Below the pieces are notes generated by a model that made no database searches, was not told the DNA's origin, and saw only the letters and a program-made list of their open reading frames with translations. From Liolophura sinensis (taxonomy: Eukaryota > Mollusca > Polyplacophora > Chitonida > Chitonidae), in NCBI RefSeq assembly GCF_032854445.1, contig NC_088303.1, positions 8,193,501-8,257,500 on the forward strand: 64,000 nucleotides of DNA, given 5' to 3'. The position numbers and the translations under genes were made by a program. This document shows, piece after piece, positions 34,492 through 48,712 of the stretch; positions within the stretch are counted from its first letter, which is position 1, and each line of letters opens with the position of its first letter.

Positions 34492-35607
34492 ATGTCTCAA
34501 GGTCCATTTATTGGCCTCACCCTCATGGTTTCTAACGAAAGCACTCAAAACGGTAAGACTTCTCACTATTATTTACTTTTACATTTAGATGTGTAGTTAG
34601 ATGTGTGCACATGGTTTTTCCACACTTGTATGGATGACACTATTACATTTTAAAATAAGCCTGTATTTTTGTTTCTTTACAGCTCCCGACACGGACGAAG
34701 GCGTCATTGATGTGGTAGGACCGCCGGTTTGGGAGAGCACCCCAGTAAAAACAGTCGGGGAGGACAGAACGACCGAGAGGAAAGCTGCAGTAAGTAGCCC
34801 AGCTCACGGTGGAGGCAATTCTCCGGCATACCACAATGACTCGGCTTATGCCAGTGCTAGTTCAAGCAATGTTACCAAGAGCGCTTCTGAAGACAGCCTA
34901 TCTTCCGTACATTCTTCGGGTCACCACAACAGTCCATGTAATCGCAAGAACTGGCGTACCAGCTATAGCCCGGACCAAGTTCACCTATTCCACAATGTCT
35001 TTACACAGACGCCCTATCAGGACGCACAGACAATAGAGGATTTATCCAGTCAAACCAACATATCGGAGAAAAAGATCAGGGTAAGACGGTCTATCATTGT
35101 CTGTCAGTTCATTTTACAAATTTTTCTCAACAACTCTCCAAAGCCGTCATATTCCCGCTTTTATCGGTAAAAATTTTATTTGGTATGTATTTCCAGGTAT
35201 GGTTTCAAAACCGAAGAGCTCGACTGCGACAGACGAAAGCCATGCCATCTTACAACCCAAGTATACACGTTCCTCATCATCAGTCAACTCTACCAATAAC
35301 CTACTCTGCTCCATTACCCGCAAAGACGCCGATGGGTACCGGCTTTCCTCTGCCCACAACCTTTCCACCTTACTCCCTTCCTCACATCCTGCAAGAGTCA
35401 GTCTCTCCTCTGCAAACTTCACCTTGGCTACCTATGTTCCCAGGCTTTTCACCATTTCCCGTCTCTGTATACCCCTTGTTCAACAATTACACCCACGACA
35501 ACACCGCCGGAAATCTATACACGATTTGCTTTGTCTTTCTGACTTACTATCATATAGTGCTGTTGTTCCTTTTATGGGAATATATGTTGTTGTTTGTCGC
35601 ATATTAA
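34492..35607 (+). CDS. PRD-class homeobox protein, copy U6, with shifted C-terminus
   Basis: Exons 34492-34552, 34683-35080 and 35197-35607. One extra C in TATACCCCTTG at about 35468-35478 shifts the last part of exon 3 into another frame, replacing the usual ending with a longer one that contains the hydrophobic run CFVFLTYYHIVLLFLLW and stops at 35607. It also has TPYQDAQ for TPYPDAQ, changing the conserved Pro at homeodomain position 26 to Gln. The DNA-binding helix is intact. It may be an altered but translatable copy, an early pseudogene, or an assembly error in a C run. Confidence 0.75.
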
Positions 35608-37334
35608 AGGAAAATTCAATATTTAAAACATGTGAGAGTTTTTGCTTTATATTTTCCAAACTGGTTTTAATAAGAGTATTGTAGTAATTTGCCCGTGCAT
35701 TTTGTGGATCTGGTACACCTTCGTATGCTGAAATGTAGCCAGCGTCGTTTTGGATTTTGAACCACACACCTCCCAGCAATCCATTGCATCGCTGTAGACC
35801 ACTGAGCCTAAGGAATTTTTCACATACTAGGAGTAGTCAACCGAACGGTAGACTTCACTACAAGGTCCATTTCCCATTATTACTCTCGGAAAGTAAACGG
35901 CCTAATTTCATTCAACATCATGTGTACTATGTTATTACATGATAATTAGGAAATAATTTTGGTGAAAATGTTGCCATTATTCTGAGCTTGAACGTCCCGC
36001 TTGTTTTCCGCAGTTCTTCATAATGCTTGCAATGGTAAAAACCAGTTTAGTGCTTTGAAATTAGGAATGATTTCTGCCAAAGTTCATGTGGATAAAATGA
36101 TTTTACATTACGTAAACTTTATCTCTACTCCCAAATCGTGCTTCTGAAATGTAAACCACAAACTTTTAAATTAACAGTAAATATTATACACATTTATTTT
36201 CATGAACTCCTCACCTATCTATTTTCCTCAATACTCTCACTGCCCCTTTTCTTCTTCACCTCAATTCCTGCTGTGCCCTACAGGCGCCACATTTATCCAA
36301 TCATTGGTTATTTGGGCATCCAATCATCACTTAACGATCTGTCAAAAGTTCGTTTATATTGCCTTCCGGTTACCCTTAAGAATTGCTAGGAACACATAAT
36401 AAATGATGACAGCGTTGTACATAATTTATCATTTAAAACTAATCACAGGGGAGTATTTACAAGGAAGAACAGACAACCCTTACTCAATATTTGCGTATAA
36501 TTACGTTTCTTATGTGCTCCATGACGGATAGCAAACGTGTTTTCACGACTCCAAATCCTCCTTCTTAACAACAGAAAGCTAGCCATGTTAACTTCTAAGG
36601 GAGGTTAAACTAGCGACTTAGATATATATCCGAAATGACAATAAATATTGTTACTCAAACTTAAATTTTATTTTAATAATAATATAACAAATTATAAAGT
36701 GAATCTGCGATAGAAAAATTTACAATTTAAATATCTTTAAACAATACAGAAAATACAAAACTCTTGCTTATGAAACAAGGAGTAGTCAACCGGAAAGGTA
36801 GACTTCACTACCAAGACCCATTTCCCATATTACTCTCGGAAAGTACACGGCCTAATTCCATTCAACAGCATGAGTACAATACAGAAAATACAAAACTGTT
36901 GCTTATAAAACCAGTAGCTCTGTCTCTACAAGACAGAAAAGACCTGGAATAAATCTAGAAGACAAACTTAAACAATCAAAATATTTGCCAGACTGGTCTG
37001 AAAAATTATTGTTTACATAAAACATTCACACATTTCTTTGGTAAATGACCACGAATTACTTTATCCTATCACATTCCCTGCAGTGACATGGAGTGGGATT
37101 AACATTTACATACTGATTGCTCTGAGTTGATCCCATCATCGCTTACTCCGGATTATGTAGATTCACTCATCAGTGGGACGTCGCATGTCTTGTCCGCCTG
37201 ACACACCTAATGACACCAAGGTGTACTATATATACTCCGTTTCTTTTCCACATTGCATTCACCTCAGTTTGGACATCGACTGAAAAAGACGTCACTTTGT
37301 GCATTTGCCCAGCTTACTATTTTTAAGGACAAAC

Positions 37335-38384
37335 ATGTCTCAAGGTCCATTTATTGGCCTCACCCTCATGGTTTCTAACGAAAGCACTCAAAACGGTAAG
37401 ACTTCTCACTATTATTTACTTTTACATTTAGATGTGTAGTTAGATGTGTGCACATGGTTTTTCCACACTTGTATGGATGACACTATTACATTTTAAAATA
37501 AGCCTGTATTTTTGTTTCTTTACAGCTCCCGACACGGACGAAGGCGTCATTGATGTGGTAGGACCGCCGGTTTGGGAGAGCACCCCAGTAAAAACAGTCG
37601 GGGAGGACAGAACGACCGAGAGGAAAGCTGCAGTAAGTAGCCCAGCTCACGGTGGAGGCAATTCTCCGGGATACCACAATGACTCGGCTTATGCCAGTGC
37701 TAGTTCAAGCAATGTTACCAAGAGCGCTTCTGAAGACAGCCTATCTTCCGTACATTCTTCGGGTCACCACAACAGTCCATGTAATCGCAAGAACTGGCGT
37801 ACCAGCTATAGCCCGGACCAAGTTCACCTATTCCACAATGTCTTTACACAGACGCCCTATCCGGACGCACAGACAATAGAGGATTTATCCAGTCAAACCA
37901 ACATATCGGAGAAAAAGATCAGGGTAAGACGGTCTATCATTGTCTGTCAGTTCATTTTACAAATTTTTCTCAACAACTCTCCAAAGCCGTCATATTCCCG
38001 CTTTTATCGGTAAAAATTTTATTTGGTATGTATTTCCAGGTATGGTTTCAAAACCGAAGAGCTCGACTGCGACAGACGAAAGCCCTGCCATCTTACAACC
38101 CAAGTATACACGTTCCTCATCATCAGTCAACTCTACCAATAACCTACTCTGCTCCATTACCCGCAAAGACGCCGATGGGTACCGGCTTTCCTCTGCCCAC
38201 AACCTTTCCACCTTACTCCCTTCCTCACATCCTGCAAGAGTCAGTCTCTCCTCTGCAAACTTCACCTTGGCTACCTATGTTCCCAGGCTTTTCACCATTT
38301 CCCGTCTCTGTATACCCTTGTTCAACAATTACACCCACGACAACACCGCCGGAAATCTATACACGATTTGCTTTGTCTTTCTGA
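37335..38384 (+). CDS. PRD-class homeobox protein, copy U7
   Basis: Exons 37335-37395, 37526-37923 and 38040-38384 give 267 aa. Intact; differs from U8 by Gly for Ala in NSPGYHND. The spacer before it has several single-base indels (near 35843, 36288, 36540 and 37091) that the neighbouring spacers lack, so the U6-U7 interval is slightly aberrant. Confidence 0.92.
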
Positions 38385-40178
38385 CTTACTATCATATAGT
38401 GCTGTTGTTCCTTTTATGGGAATATATGTTGTTGTTTGTCGCATATTAAAGGAAAATTCAATATTTAAAACATGTGAGAGTTTTTGCTTTATATTTTCCA
38501 AACTGGTTTTAATAAGAGTATTGTAGTAATTTGCCCGTGCATTTTGTGGATCTGGTACACCTTCGTATGCTGAAATGTAGCCAGCGTCGTTTTGGATTTT
38601 GAACCACACACCTCCCAGCAATCCATTGCATCGCTGTAGACCACTGAGCCTAAGGAATTTTTCACATACTAGGAGTAGTCAACCGGAACGGTAGACTTCA
38701 CTACAAAGGTCCATTTCCCATTATTACTCTCGGAAAGTAAACGGCCTAATTTCATTCAACATCATGTGTACTATGTTATTACATGATAATTAGGAAATAA
38801 TTTTGGTGAAAATGTTGCCATTATTCTGAGCTTGAACGTCCCGCTTGTTTTCGCAGTTCTTCATAATGCTTGCAATGGTAAAAACCAGTTTAGTGCTTTG
38901 AAATTAGGAATGATTTCTGCCAAAGTTCATGTGGATAAAATGATTTTACATTACGTAAACTTTATCTCTACTCCCAAATCGTGCTTCTGAAATGTAAACC
39001 ACAAACTTTTAAATTAACAGTAAATATTATACACATTTATTTTCATGAACTCCTCACCTATCTATTTTCCTCAATACTCTCACTGCCCCTTTTCTTCTTC
39101 ACCTCAATTCCTGCTGTGCCCTACAGGCGCACACATTTATCCAATCATTGGTTATTTGGGCATCCAATCATCACTTAACGATCTGTCAAAAGTTCGTTTA
39201 TATTGCCTTCCGGTTACCCTTAAGAATTGCTAGGAACACATAATAAATGATGACAGCGTTGTACATAATTTATCATTTAAAACTAATCACAGGGGAGTAT
39301 TTACAAGGAAGAACAGACAACCCTTACTCAATATTTGCGTATAATTACGTTTCTTATGTGCTCCATGACGGATAGCAAACGTGATTTTCACGAACTCCAA
39401 ATCCTCCTTCTTAACAACAGAAAGCTAGCCATGTTAACTTCTAAGGGAGGTTAAACTAGCGACTTAGATATATATCCGAAATGACAATAAATATTGTTAC
39501 TCAAACTTAAATTTTATTTTAATAATAATATAACAAATTATAAAGTGAATCTGCGATAGAAAAATTTACAATTTAAATATCTTTAAACAATACAGAAAAT
39601 ACAAAACTCTTGCTTATGAAACAAGGAGTAGTCAACCGGAAAGGTAGACTTCACTACCAAGACCCATTTCCCATATTACTCTCGGAAAGTACACGGCCTA
39701 ATTCCATTCAACAGCATGAGTACAATACAGAAAATACAAAACTGTTGCTTATAAAACCAGTAGCTCTGTCTCTACAAGACAGAAAAGACCTGGAATAAAT
39801 CTAGAAGACAAACTTAAACAATCAAAATATTTGCCAGACTGGTCTGAAAAATTATTGTTTACATAAAACATTCACACATTTCTTTGGTAAATGACCACGA
39901 ATTACTTTATCCTATCACATTCCCTGCAGTGACATGAGTGGATTACCATTTACATACTGATTGCTCTGAGTTGATCCCATCATCACTTACTCCGGATTAT
40001 GTAGATTCACTCATCAGTGGGACGTCGCATGTCTTGTCCGCCTGACACACCTAATGACACCAAGGTGTACTATATATACTCCGTTTCTTTTCCACATTGC
40101 ATTCACCTCAGTTTGGACATCGACTGAAAAAGACGTCACTTTGTGCATTTGCCCAGCTTACTATTTTTAAGGACAAAC

Positions 40179-41228
40179 ATGTCTCAAGGTCCATTTATTG
40201 GCCTCACCCTCATGGTTTCTAACGAAAGCACTCAAAACGGTAAGACTTCTCACTATTATTTACTTTTACATTTAGATGTGTAGTTAGATGTGTGCACATG
40301 GTTTTTCCACACTTGTATGGATGACACTATTACATTTTAAAATAAGCCTGTATTTTTGTTTCTTTACAGCTCCCGACACGGACGAAGGCGTCATTGATGT
40401 GGTAGGACCGCCGGTTTGGGAGAGCACCCCAGTAAAAACAGTCGGGGAGGACAGAACGACCGAGAGGAAAGCTGCAGTAAGTAGCCCAGCTCACGGTGGA
40501 GGCAATTCTCCGGCATACCACAATGACTCGGCTTATGCCAGTGCTAGTTCAAGCAATGTTACCAAGAGCGCTTCTGAAGACAGCCTATCTTCCGTACATT
40601 CTTCGGGTCACCACAACAGTCCATGTAATCGCAAGAACTGGCGTACCAGCTATAGCCCGGACCAAGTTCACCTATTCCACAATGTCTTTACACAGACGCC
40701 CTATCCGGACGCACAGACAATAGAGGATTTATCCAGTCAAACCAACATATCGGAGAAAAAGATCAGGGTAAGACGGTCTATCATTGTCTGTCAGTTCATT
40801 TTACAAATTTTTCTCAACAACTCTCCAAAGCCGTCATATTCCCGCTTTTATCGGTAAAAATTTTATTTGGTATGTATTTCCAGGTATGGTTTCAAAACCG
40901 AAGAGCTCGACTGCGACAGACGAAAGCCCTGCCATCTTACAACCCAAGTATACACGTTCCTCATCATCAGTCAACTCTACCAATAACCTACTCTGCTCCA
41001 TTACCCGCAAAGACGCCGATGGGTACCGGCTTTCCTCTGCCCACAACCTTTCCACCTTACTCCCTTCCTCACATCCTGCAAGAGTCAGTCTCTCCTCTGC
41101 AAACTTCACCTTGGCTACCTATGTTCCCAGGCTTTTCACCATTTCCCGTCTCTGTATACCCTTGTTCAACAATTACACCCACGACAACACCGCCGGAAAT
41201 CTATACACGATTTGCTTTGTCTTTCTGA
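40179..41228 (+). CDS. PRD-class homeobox protein, copy U8 (reference copy)
   Basis: Exons 40179-40239, 40370-40767 and 40884-41228 give 267 aa, 20 residues from exon 1, one split codon, 132 from exon 2 and 114 from exon 3. Homeodomain at residues 108-167. Exactly 2844 bp from U9, with the same predicted protein. It represents the central homogenised type. Confidence 0.93.
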
Positions 41229-43022
41229 CTTACTATCATATAGTGCTGTTGTTCCTTTTATGGGAATATATGTTGTTGTTTGTCGCATATTAAAGGAAAA
41301 TTCAATATTTAAAACATGTGAGAGTTTTTGCTTTATATTTTCCAAACTGGTTTTAATAAGAGTATTGTAGTAATTTGCCCGTGCATTTTGTGGATCTGGT
41401 ACACCTTCGTATGCTGAAATGTAGCCAGCGTCGTTTTGGATTTTGAACCACACACCTCCCAGCAATCCATTGCATCGCTGTAGACCACTGAGCCTAAGGA
41501 ATTTTTCACATACTAGGAGTAGTCAACCGGAACGGTAGACTTCACTACAAAGGTCCATTTCCCATTATTACTCTCGGAAAGTAAACGGCCTAATTTCATT
41601 CAACATCATGTGTACTATGTTATTACATGATAATTAGGAAATAATTTTGGTGAAAATGTTGCCATTATTCTGAGCTTGAACGTCCCGCTTGTTTTCGCAG
41701 TTCTTCATAATGCTTGCAATGGTAAAAACCAGTTTAGTGCTTTGAAATTAGGAATGATTTCTGCCAAAGTTCATGTGGATAAAATGATTTTACATTACGT
41801 AAACTTTATCTCTACTCCCAAATCGTGCTTCTGAAATGTAAACCACAAACTTTTAAATTAACAGTAAATATTATACACATTTATTTTCATGAACTCCTCA
41901 CCTATCTATTTTCCTCAATACTCTCACTGCCCCTTTTCTTCTTCACCTCAATTCCTGCTGTGCCCTACAGGCGCACACATTTATCCAATCATTGGTTATT
42001 TGGGCATCCAATCATCACTTAACGATCTGTCAAAAGTTCGTTTATATTGCCTTCCGGTTACCCTTAAGAATTGCTAGGAACACATAATAAATGATGACAG
42101 CGTTGTACATAATTTATCATTTAAAACTAATCACAGGGGAGTATTTACAAGGAAGAACAGACAACCCTTACTCAATATTTGCGTATAATTACGTTTCTTA
42201 TGTGCTCCATGACGGATAGCAAACGTGATTTTCACGAACTCCAAATCCTCCTTCTTAACAACAGAAAGCTAGCCATGTTAACTTCTAAGGGAGGTTAAAC
42301 TAGCGACTTAGATATATATCCGAAATGACAATAAATATTGTTACTCAAACTTAAATTTTATTTTAATAATAATATAACAAATTATAAAGTGAATCTGCGA
42401 TAGAAAAATTTACAATTTAAATATCTTTAAACAATACAGAAAATACAAAACTCTTGCTTATGAAACAAGGAGTAGTCAACCGGAAAGGTAGACTTCACTA
42501 CCAAGACCCATTTCCCATATTACTCTCGGAAAGTACACGGCCTAATTCCATTCAACAGCATGAGTACAATACAGAAAATACAAAACTGTTGCTTATAAAA
42601 CCAGTAGCTCTGTCTCTACAAGACAGAAAAGACCTGGAATAAATCTAGAAGACAAACTTAAACAATCAAAATATTTGCCAGACTGGTCTGAAAAATTATT
42701 GTTTACATAAAACATTCACACATTTCTTTGGTAAATGACCACGAATTACTTTATCCTATCACATTCCCTGCAGTGACATGAGTGGATTACCATTTACATA
42801 CTGATTGCTCTGAGTTGATCCCATCATCACTTACTCCGGATTATGTAGATTCACTCATCAGTGGGACGTCGCATGTCTTGTCCGCCTGACACACCTAATG
42901 ACACCAAGGTGTACTATATATACTCCGTTTCTTTTCCACATTGCATTCACCTCAGTTTGGACATCGACTGAAAAAGACGTCACTTTGTGCATTTGCCCAG
43001 CTTACTATTTTTAAGGACAAAC

Positions 43023-44072
43023 ATGTCTCAAGGTCCATTTATTGGCCTCACCCTCATGGTTTCTAACGAAAGCACTCAAAACGGTAAGACTTCTCACTAT
43101 TATTTACTTTTACATTTAGATGTGTAGTTAGATGTGTGCACATGGTTTTTCCACACTTGTATGGATGACACTATTACATTTTAAAATAAGCCTGTATTTT
43201 TGTTTCTTTACAGCTCCCGACACGGACGAAGGCGTCATTGATGTGGTAGGACCGCCGGTTTGGGAGAGCACCCCAGTAAAAACAGTCGGGGAGGACAGAA
43301 CGACCGAGAGGAAAGCTGCAGTAAGTAGCCCAGCTCACGGTGGAGGCAATTCTCCGGCATACCACAATGACTCGGCTTATGCCAGTGCTAGTTCAAGCAA
43401 TGTTACCAAGAGCGCTTCTGAAGACAGCCTATCTTCCGTACATTCTTCGGGTCACCACAACAGTCCATGTAATCGCAAGAACTGGCGTACCAGCTATAGC
43501 CCGGACCAAGTTCACCTATTCCACAATGTCTTTACACAGACGCCCTATCCGGACGCACAGACAATAGAGGATTTATCCAGTCAAACCAACATATCGGAGA
43601 AAAAGATCAGGGTAAGACGGTCTATCATTGTCTGTCAGTTCATTTTACAAATTTTTCTCAACAACTCTCCAAAGCCGTCATATTCCCGCTTTTATCGGTA
43701 AAAATTTTATTTGGTATGTATTTCCAGGTATGGTTTCAAAACCGAAGAGCTCGACTGCGACAGACGAAAGCCCTGCCATCTTACAACCCAAGTATACACG
43801 TTCCTCATCATCAGTCAACTCTACCAATAACCTACTCTGCTCCATTACCCGCAAAGACGCCGATGGGTACCGGCTTTCCTCTGCCCACAACCTTTCCACC
43901 TTACTCCCTTCCTCACATCCTGCAAGAGTCAGTCTCTCCTCTGCAAACTTCACCTTGGCTACCTATGTTCCCAGGCTTTTCACCATTTCCCGTCTCTGTA
44001 TACCCTTGTTCAACAATTACACCCACGACAACACCGCCGGAAATCTATACACGATTTGCTTTGTCTTTCTGA
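43023..44072 (+). CDS. PRD-class homeobox protein, copy U9
   Basis: Exons 43023-43083, 43214-43611 and 43728-44072 give 267 aa with the same predicted protein as U8. Splice sites, TATA box (42915) and poly(A) signal are in the standard places. Confidence 0.93.
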
Positions 44073-45866
44073 CTTACTATCATATAGTGCTGTTGTTCCT
44101 TTTATGGGAATATATGTTGTTGTTTGTCGCATATTAAAGGAAAATTCAATATTTAAAACATGTGAGAGTTTTTGCTTTATATTTTCCAAACTGGTTTTAA
44201 TAAGAGTATTGTAGTAATTTGCCCGTGCATTTTGTGGATCTGGTACACCTTCGTATGCTGAAATGTAGCCAGCGTCGTTTTGGATTTTGAACCACACACC
44301 TCCCAGCAATCCATTGCATCGCTGTAGACCACTGAGCCTAAGGAATTTTTCACATACTAGGAGTAGTCAACCGGAACGGTAGACTTCACTACAAAGGTCC
44401 ATTTCCCATTATTACTCTCGGAAAGTAAACGGCCTAATTTCATTCAACATCATGTGTACTATGTTATTACATGATAATTAGGAAATAATTTTGGTGAAAA
44501 TGTTGCCATTATTCTGAGCTTGAACGTCCCGCTTGTTTTCGCAGTTCTTCATAATGCTTGCAATGGTAAAAACCAGTTTAGTGCTTTGAAATTAGGAATG
44601 ATTTCTGCCAAAGTTCATGTGGATAAAATGATTTTACATTACGTAAACTTTATCTCTACTCCCAAATCGTGCTTCTGAAATGTAAACCACAAACTTTTAA
44701 ATTAACAGTAAATATTATACACATTTATTTTCATGAACTCCTCACCTATCTATTTTCCTCAATACTCTCACTGCCCCTTTTCTTCTTCACCTCAATTCCT
44801 GCTGTGCCCTACAGGCGCACACATTTATCCAATCATTGGTTATTTGGGCATCCAATCATCACTTAACGATCTGTCAAAAGTTCGTTTATATTGCCTTCCG
44901 GTTACCCTTAAGAATTGCTAGGAACACATAATAAATGATGACAGCGTTGTACATAATTTATCATTTAAAACTAATCACAGGGGAGTATTTACAAGGAAGA
45001 ACAGACAACCCTTACTCAATATTTGCGTATAATTACGTTTCTTATGTGCTCCATGACGGATAGCAAACGTGATTTTCACGAACTCCAAATCCTCCTTCTT
45101 AACAACAGAAAGCTAGCCATGTTAACTTCTAAGGGAGGTTAAACTAGCGACTTAGATATATATCCGAAATGACAATAAATATTGTTACTCAAACTTAAAT
45201 TTTATTTTAATAATAATATAACAAATTATAAAGTGAATCTGCGATAGAAAAATTTACAATTTAAATATCTTTAAACAATACAGAAAATACAAAACTCTTG
45301 CTTATGAAACAAGGAGTAGTCAACCGGAAAGGTAGACTTCACTACCAAGACCCATTTCCCATATTACTCTCGGAAAGTACACGGCCTAATTCCATTCAAC
45401 AGCATGAGTACAATACAGAAAATACAAAACTGTTGCTTATAAAACCAGTAGCTCTGTCTCTACAAGACAGAAAAGACCTGGAATAAATCTAGAAGACAAA
45501 CTTAAACAATCAAAATATTTGCCAGACTGGTCTGAAAAATTATTGTTTACATAAAACATTCACACATTTCTTTGGTAAATGACCACGAATTACTTTATCC
45601 TATCACATTCCCTGCAGTGACATGAGTGGATTACCATTTACATACTGATTGCTCTGAGTTGATCCCATCATCGCTTACTCCGGATTATGTAGATTCACTC
45701 ATCAGTGGGACGTCGCATGTCTTGTCCGCCTGACACACCTAATGACACCAAGGTGTACTATATATACTCCGTTTCTTTTCCACATTGCATTCACCTCAGT
45801 TTGGACATCGACTGAAAAAGACGTCACTTTGTGCATTTGCCCAGCTTACTATTTTTAAGGACAAAC

Positions 45867-46916
45867 ATGTCTCAAGGTCCATTTATTGGCCTCACCCTCA
45901 TGGTTTCTAACGAAAGCACTCAAAACGGTAAGACTTCTCACTATTATTTACTTTTACATTTAGATGTGTAGTTAGATGTGTGCACATGGTTTTTCCACAC
46001 TTGTATGGATGACACTATTACATTTTAAAATAAGCCTGTATTTTTGTTTCTTTACAGCTCCCGACACGGACGAAGGCGTCATTGATGTGGTAGGACCGCC
46101 GGTTTGGGAGAGCACCCCAGTAAAAACAGTCGGGGAGGACAGAACGACCGAGAGGAAAGCTGCAGTAAGTAGCCCAGCTCACGGTGGAGGCAATTCTCCG
46201 GCATACCAAAATGACTCGGCTTATGCCAGTGCTAGTTCAAGCAATGTTACCAAGAGCGCTTCTGAAGACAGCCTATCTTCCGTACATTCTTCGGGTCACC
46301 ACAACAGTCCATGTAATCGCAAGAACTGGCGTACCAGCTATAGCCCGGACCAAGTTCACCTATTCCACAATGTCTTTACACAGACGCCCTATCCGGACGC
46401 ACAGACAATAGAAGATTTGTCCAGTCAAACCAACATATCGGAGAAAAAGATCAGGGTAAGACGGTCTATCATTGTCTGTCAGTTCATTTTACAAATTTTT
46501 CTCAACAACTCTCCAAAGCCGTCATATTCCCGCTTTTATCGGTAAAAATTTTATTTGGTATGTATTTCCAGGTATGGTTTCAAAACCGAAGAGCTCGACT
46601 GCGACAGACGAAAGCCCTGCCATCTTACAACCCAAGTATACACGTTCCTCATCATCAGTCAACTCTACCAATAACCTACTCTGCTCCATTACCCGCAAAG
46701 ACGCCGATGGGTACCGGCTTTCCTCTGCCCACAACCTTTCCACCTTACTCCCTTCCTCACATCCTGCAAGAGTCAGTCTCTCCTCTGCAAACTTCACCTT
46801 GGCTACCTATGTTCCCAGGCTTTTCACCATTTCCCGTCTCTGTATACCCTTGTTCAACAATTACACCCACGACAACACCGCCGGAAATCTATACACGATT
46901 TGCTTTGTCTTTCTGA
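45867..46916 (+). CDS. PRD-class homeobox protein, copy U10
   Basis: Exons 45867-45927, 46058-46455 and 46572-46916 give 267 aa. Intact; differs from U8 by Gln for His in PAYQNDS, a change caused by the ATACCAAAATG variant also seen in U2. Its downstream spacer starts to show edge-type indels (for example an extra GGCCTA near 47210). Confidence 0.92.
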
Positions 46917-48712
46917 CTTACTATCATATAGTGCTGTTGTTCCTTTTATGGGAATATATGTTGTTGTTTGTCGCATATTAAAGGAAAATTCAATATTTAA
47001 AACATGTGAGAGTTTTTGCTTTATATTTTCCAAACTGGTTTTAATAAGAGTATTGTAGTAATTTGCCCGTGCATTTTGTGGATCTGGTACACCTTCGTAT
47101 GCTGAAATGTAGCCAGCGTCGTTTTGGATTTGAACCACACACCTCCCAGCAATCCATTGCATCGCTGTAGACCACTGAGCCTAAGGAATTTTTCACATAC
47201 TAGGAGTAGGCCTAGTCAACCGGAACGGTAGACTTCACTACAAAGGTCCATTTCCCATTATTACTCTCGGAAAGTAAACGGCCTAATTTCATTCAACATC
47301 ATGTGTACTATGTTATTACATGATAATTAGGAAATAATTTTGGTGAAAATGTTGCCATTATTCTGAGCTTGAACGTCCACTTGTTTTCGCAGTTCTTCAT
47401 AATGCTTGCAATGGTAAAAACCAGTTTAGTGCTTTGAAATTAGGAATGATTTCTGCCAAAGTTCATGTGGATAAAATGATTTTACATTACGTAAACTTTA
47501 TCTCTACTCCCAAATCGTGCTTCTGAAATGTAAACCACAAACTTTTAAATTAACAGTAAGTATTATACACATTTATTTTCATGAACTCCTCACCTATCTA
47601 TTTTCTCAATACTCTCACTGCCCCTTTTCTTCTTCACCTCAATTCCTGCTGTGCCCTACAGGCGCACACATTTATCCAATCATTGGTTATTTGGGCATCC
47701 AATCATCACTTAACGATCTGTCAAAAGTTCGTTTATATTGCCTTCCGGTTACCCTTAAGAATTGCTAGGAACACATAATAAATGATGACAGCGTTGTACA
47801 TAATTTATCATTTAAAACTAATCACAGGGGAGTATTTACAAGGAAGAACAGACAACCCTTACTCAATATTTGCGTATAATTACGTTTCTTATGTGCTCCA
47901 TGACGGATAGCAAACGTGATTTTCTACGAACTCCAAATCCTCCTTCTTAACAACAGAAAGCTAGCCTGTTAACTTCTAAGGGAGGTTAAACTAGCGACTT
48001 AGAAATATATCCGAAATGACAATAAATATTGTTACTCAAACTTAAATTTTTTTTAATAATAATATAACAAATTATAAAGTGGATCTGCGATAGCAAAATT
48101 TACAATTTAAATATCTTTAAACAATACAGAAAATACAAAACTCTTGCTTATGAAACTAGGAGTAGTCAACCGGAACGGTAGACTTCACTACCAAGACCCA
48201 TTTCCCATATTACTCTCGGAAAGTACACGGCCTAATTCCATTCAACAGCATGAGTACAATACAGAAAATACAAAACTGTTGCTTATAAAACCAGTAGCTC
48301 TGTCTCTACAAGACAGAAAAGACCTGGAATAAATCTAGAAGACAAACTTAAACAATCAAAATATTTGCCAGACTGGTCTGAAAAATTATTGTTTACATAA
48401 AACATTCACACATTTCTTTGGTAAATGACCACGAATTACTTTATCCTATCACATTCCCTGCAGTGACATGAGTGGATTACCATTTACATACTGATTGCTC
48501 TGAGTTGATCCCATCATCACTTACTCCGGATTATGTAGATTCACTCATCAGTGGGACGTCGCATGTCTTGTCCGCCTGACACACCTAATGACACCAAGGT
48601 GTACTATATATACTCCGTTTCTTTTCCACATTGCATTCACCTCAGTTTGGACATCGACTGAAAAAGACGTCACTTTGTGCATTTGTCCAGCTTACTATTT
48701 TTAAGGACAAAC

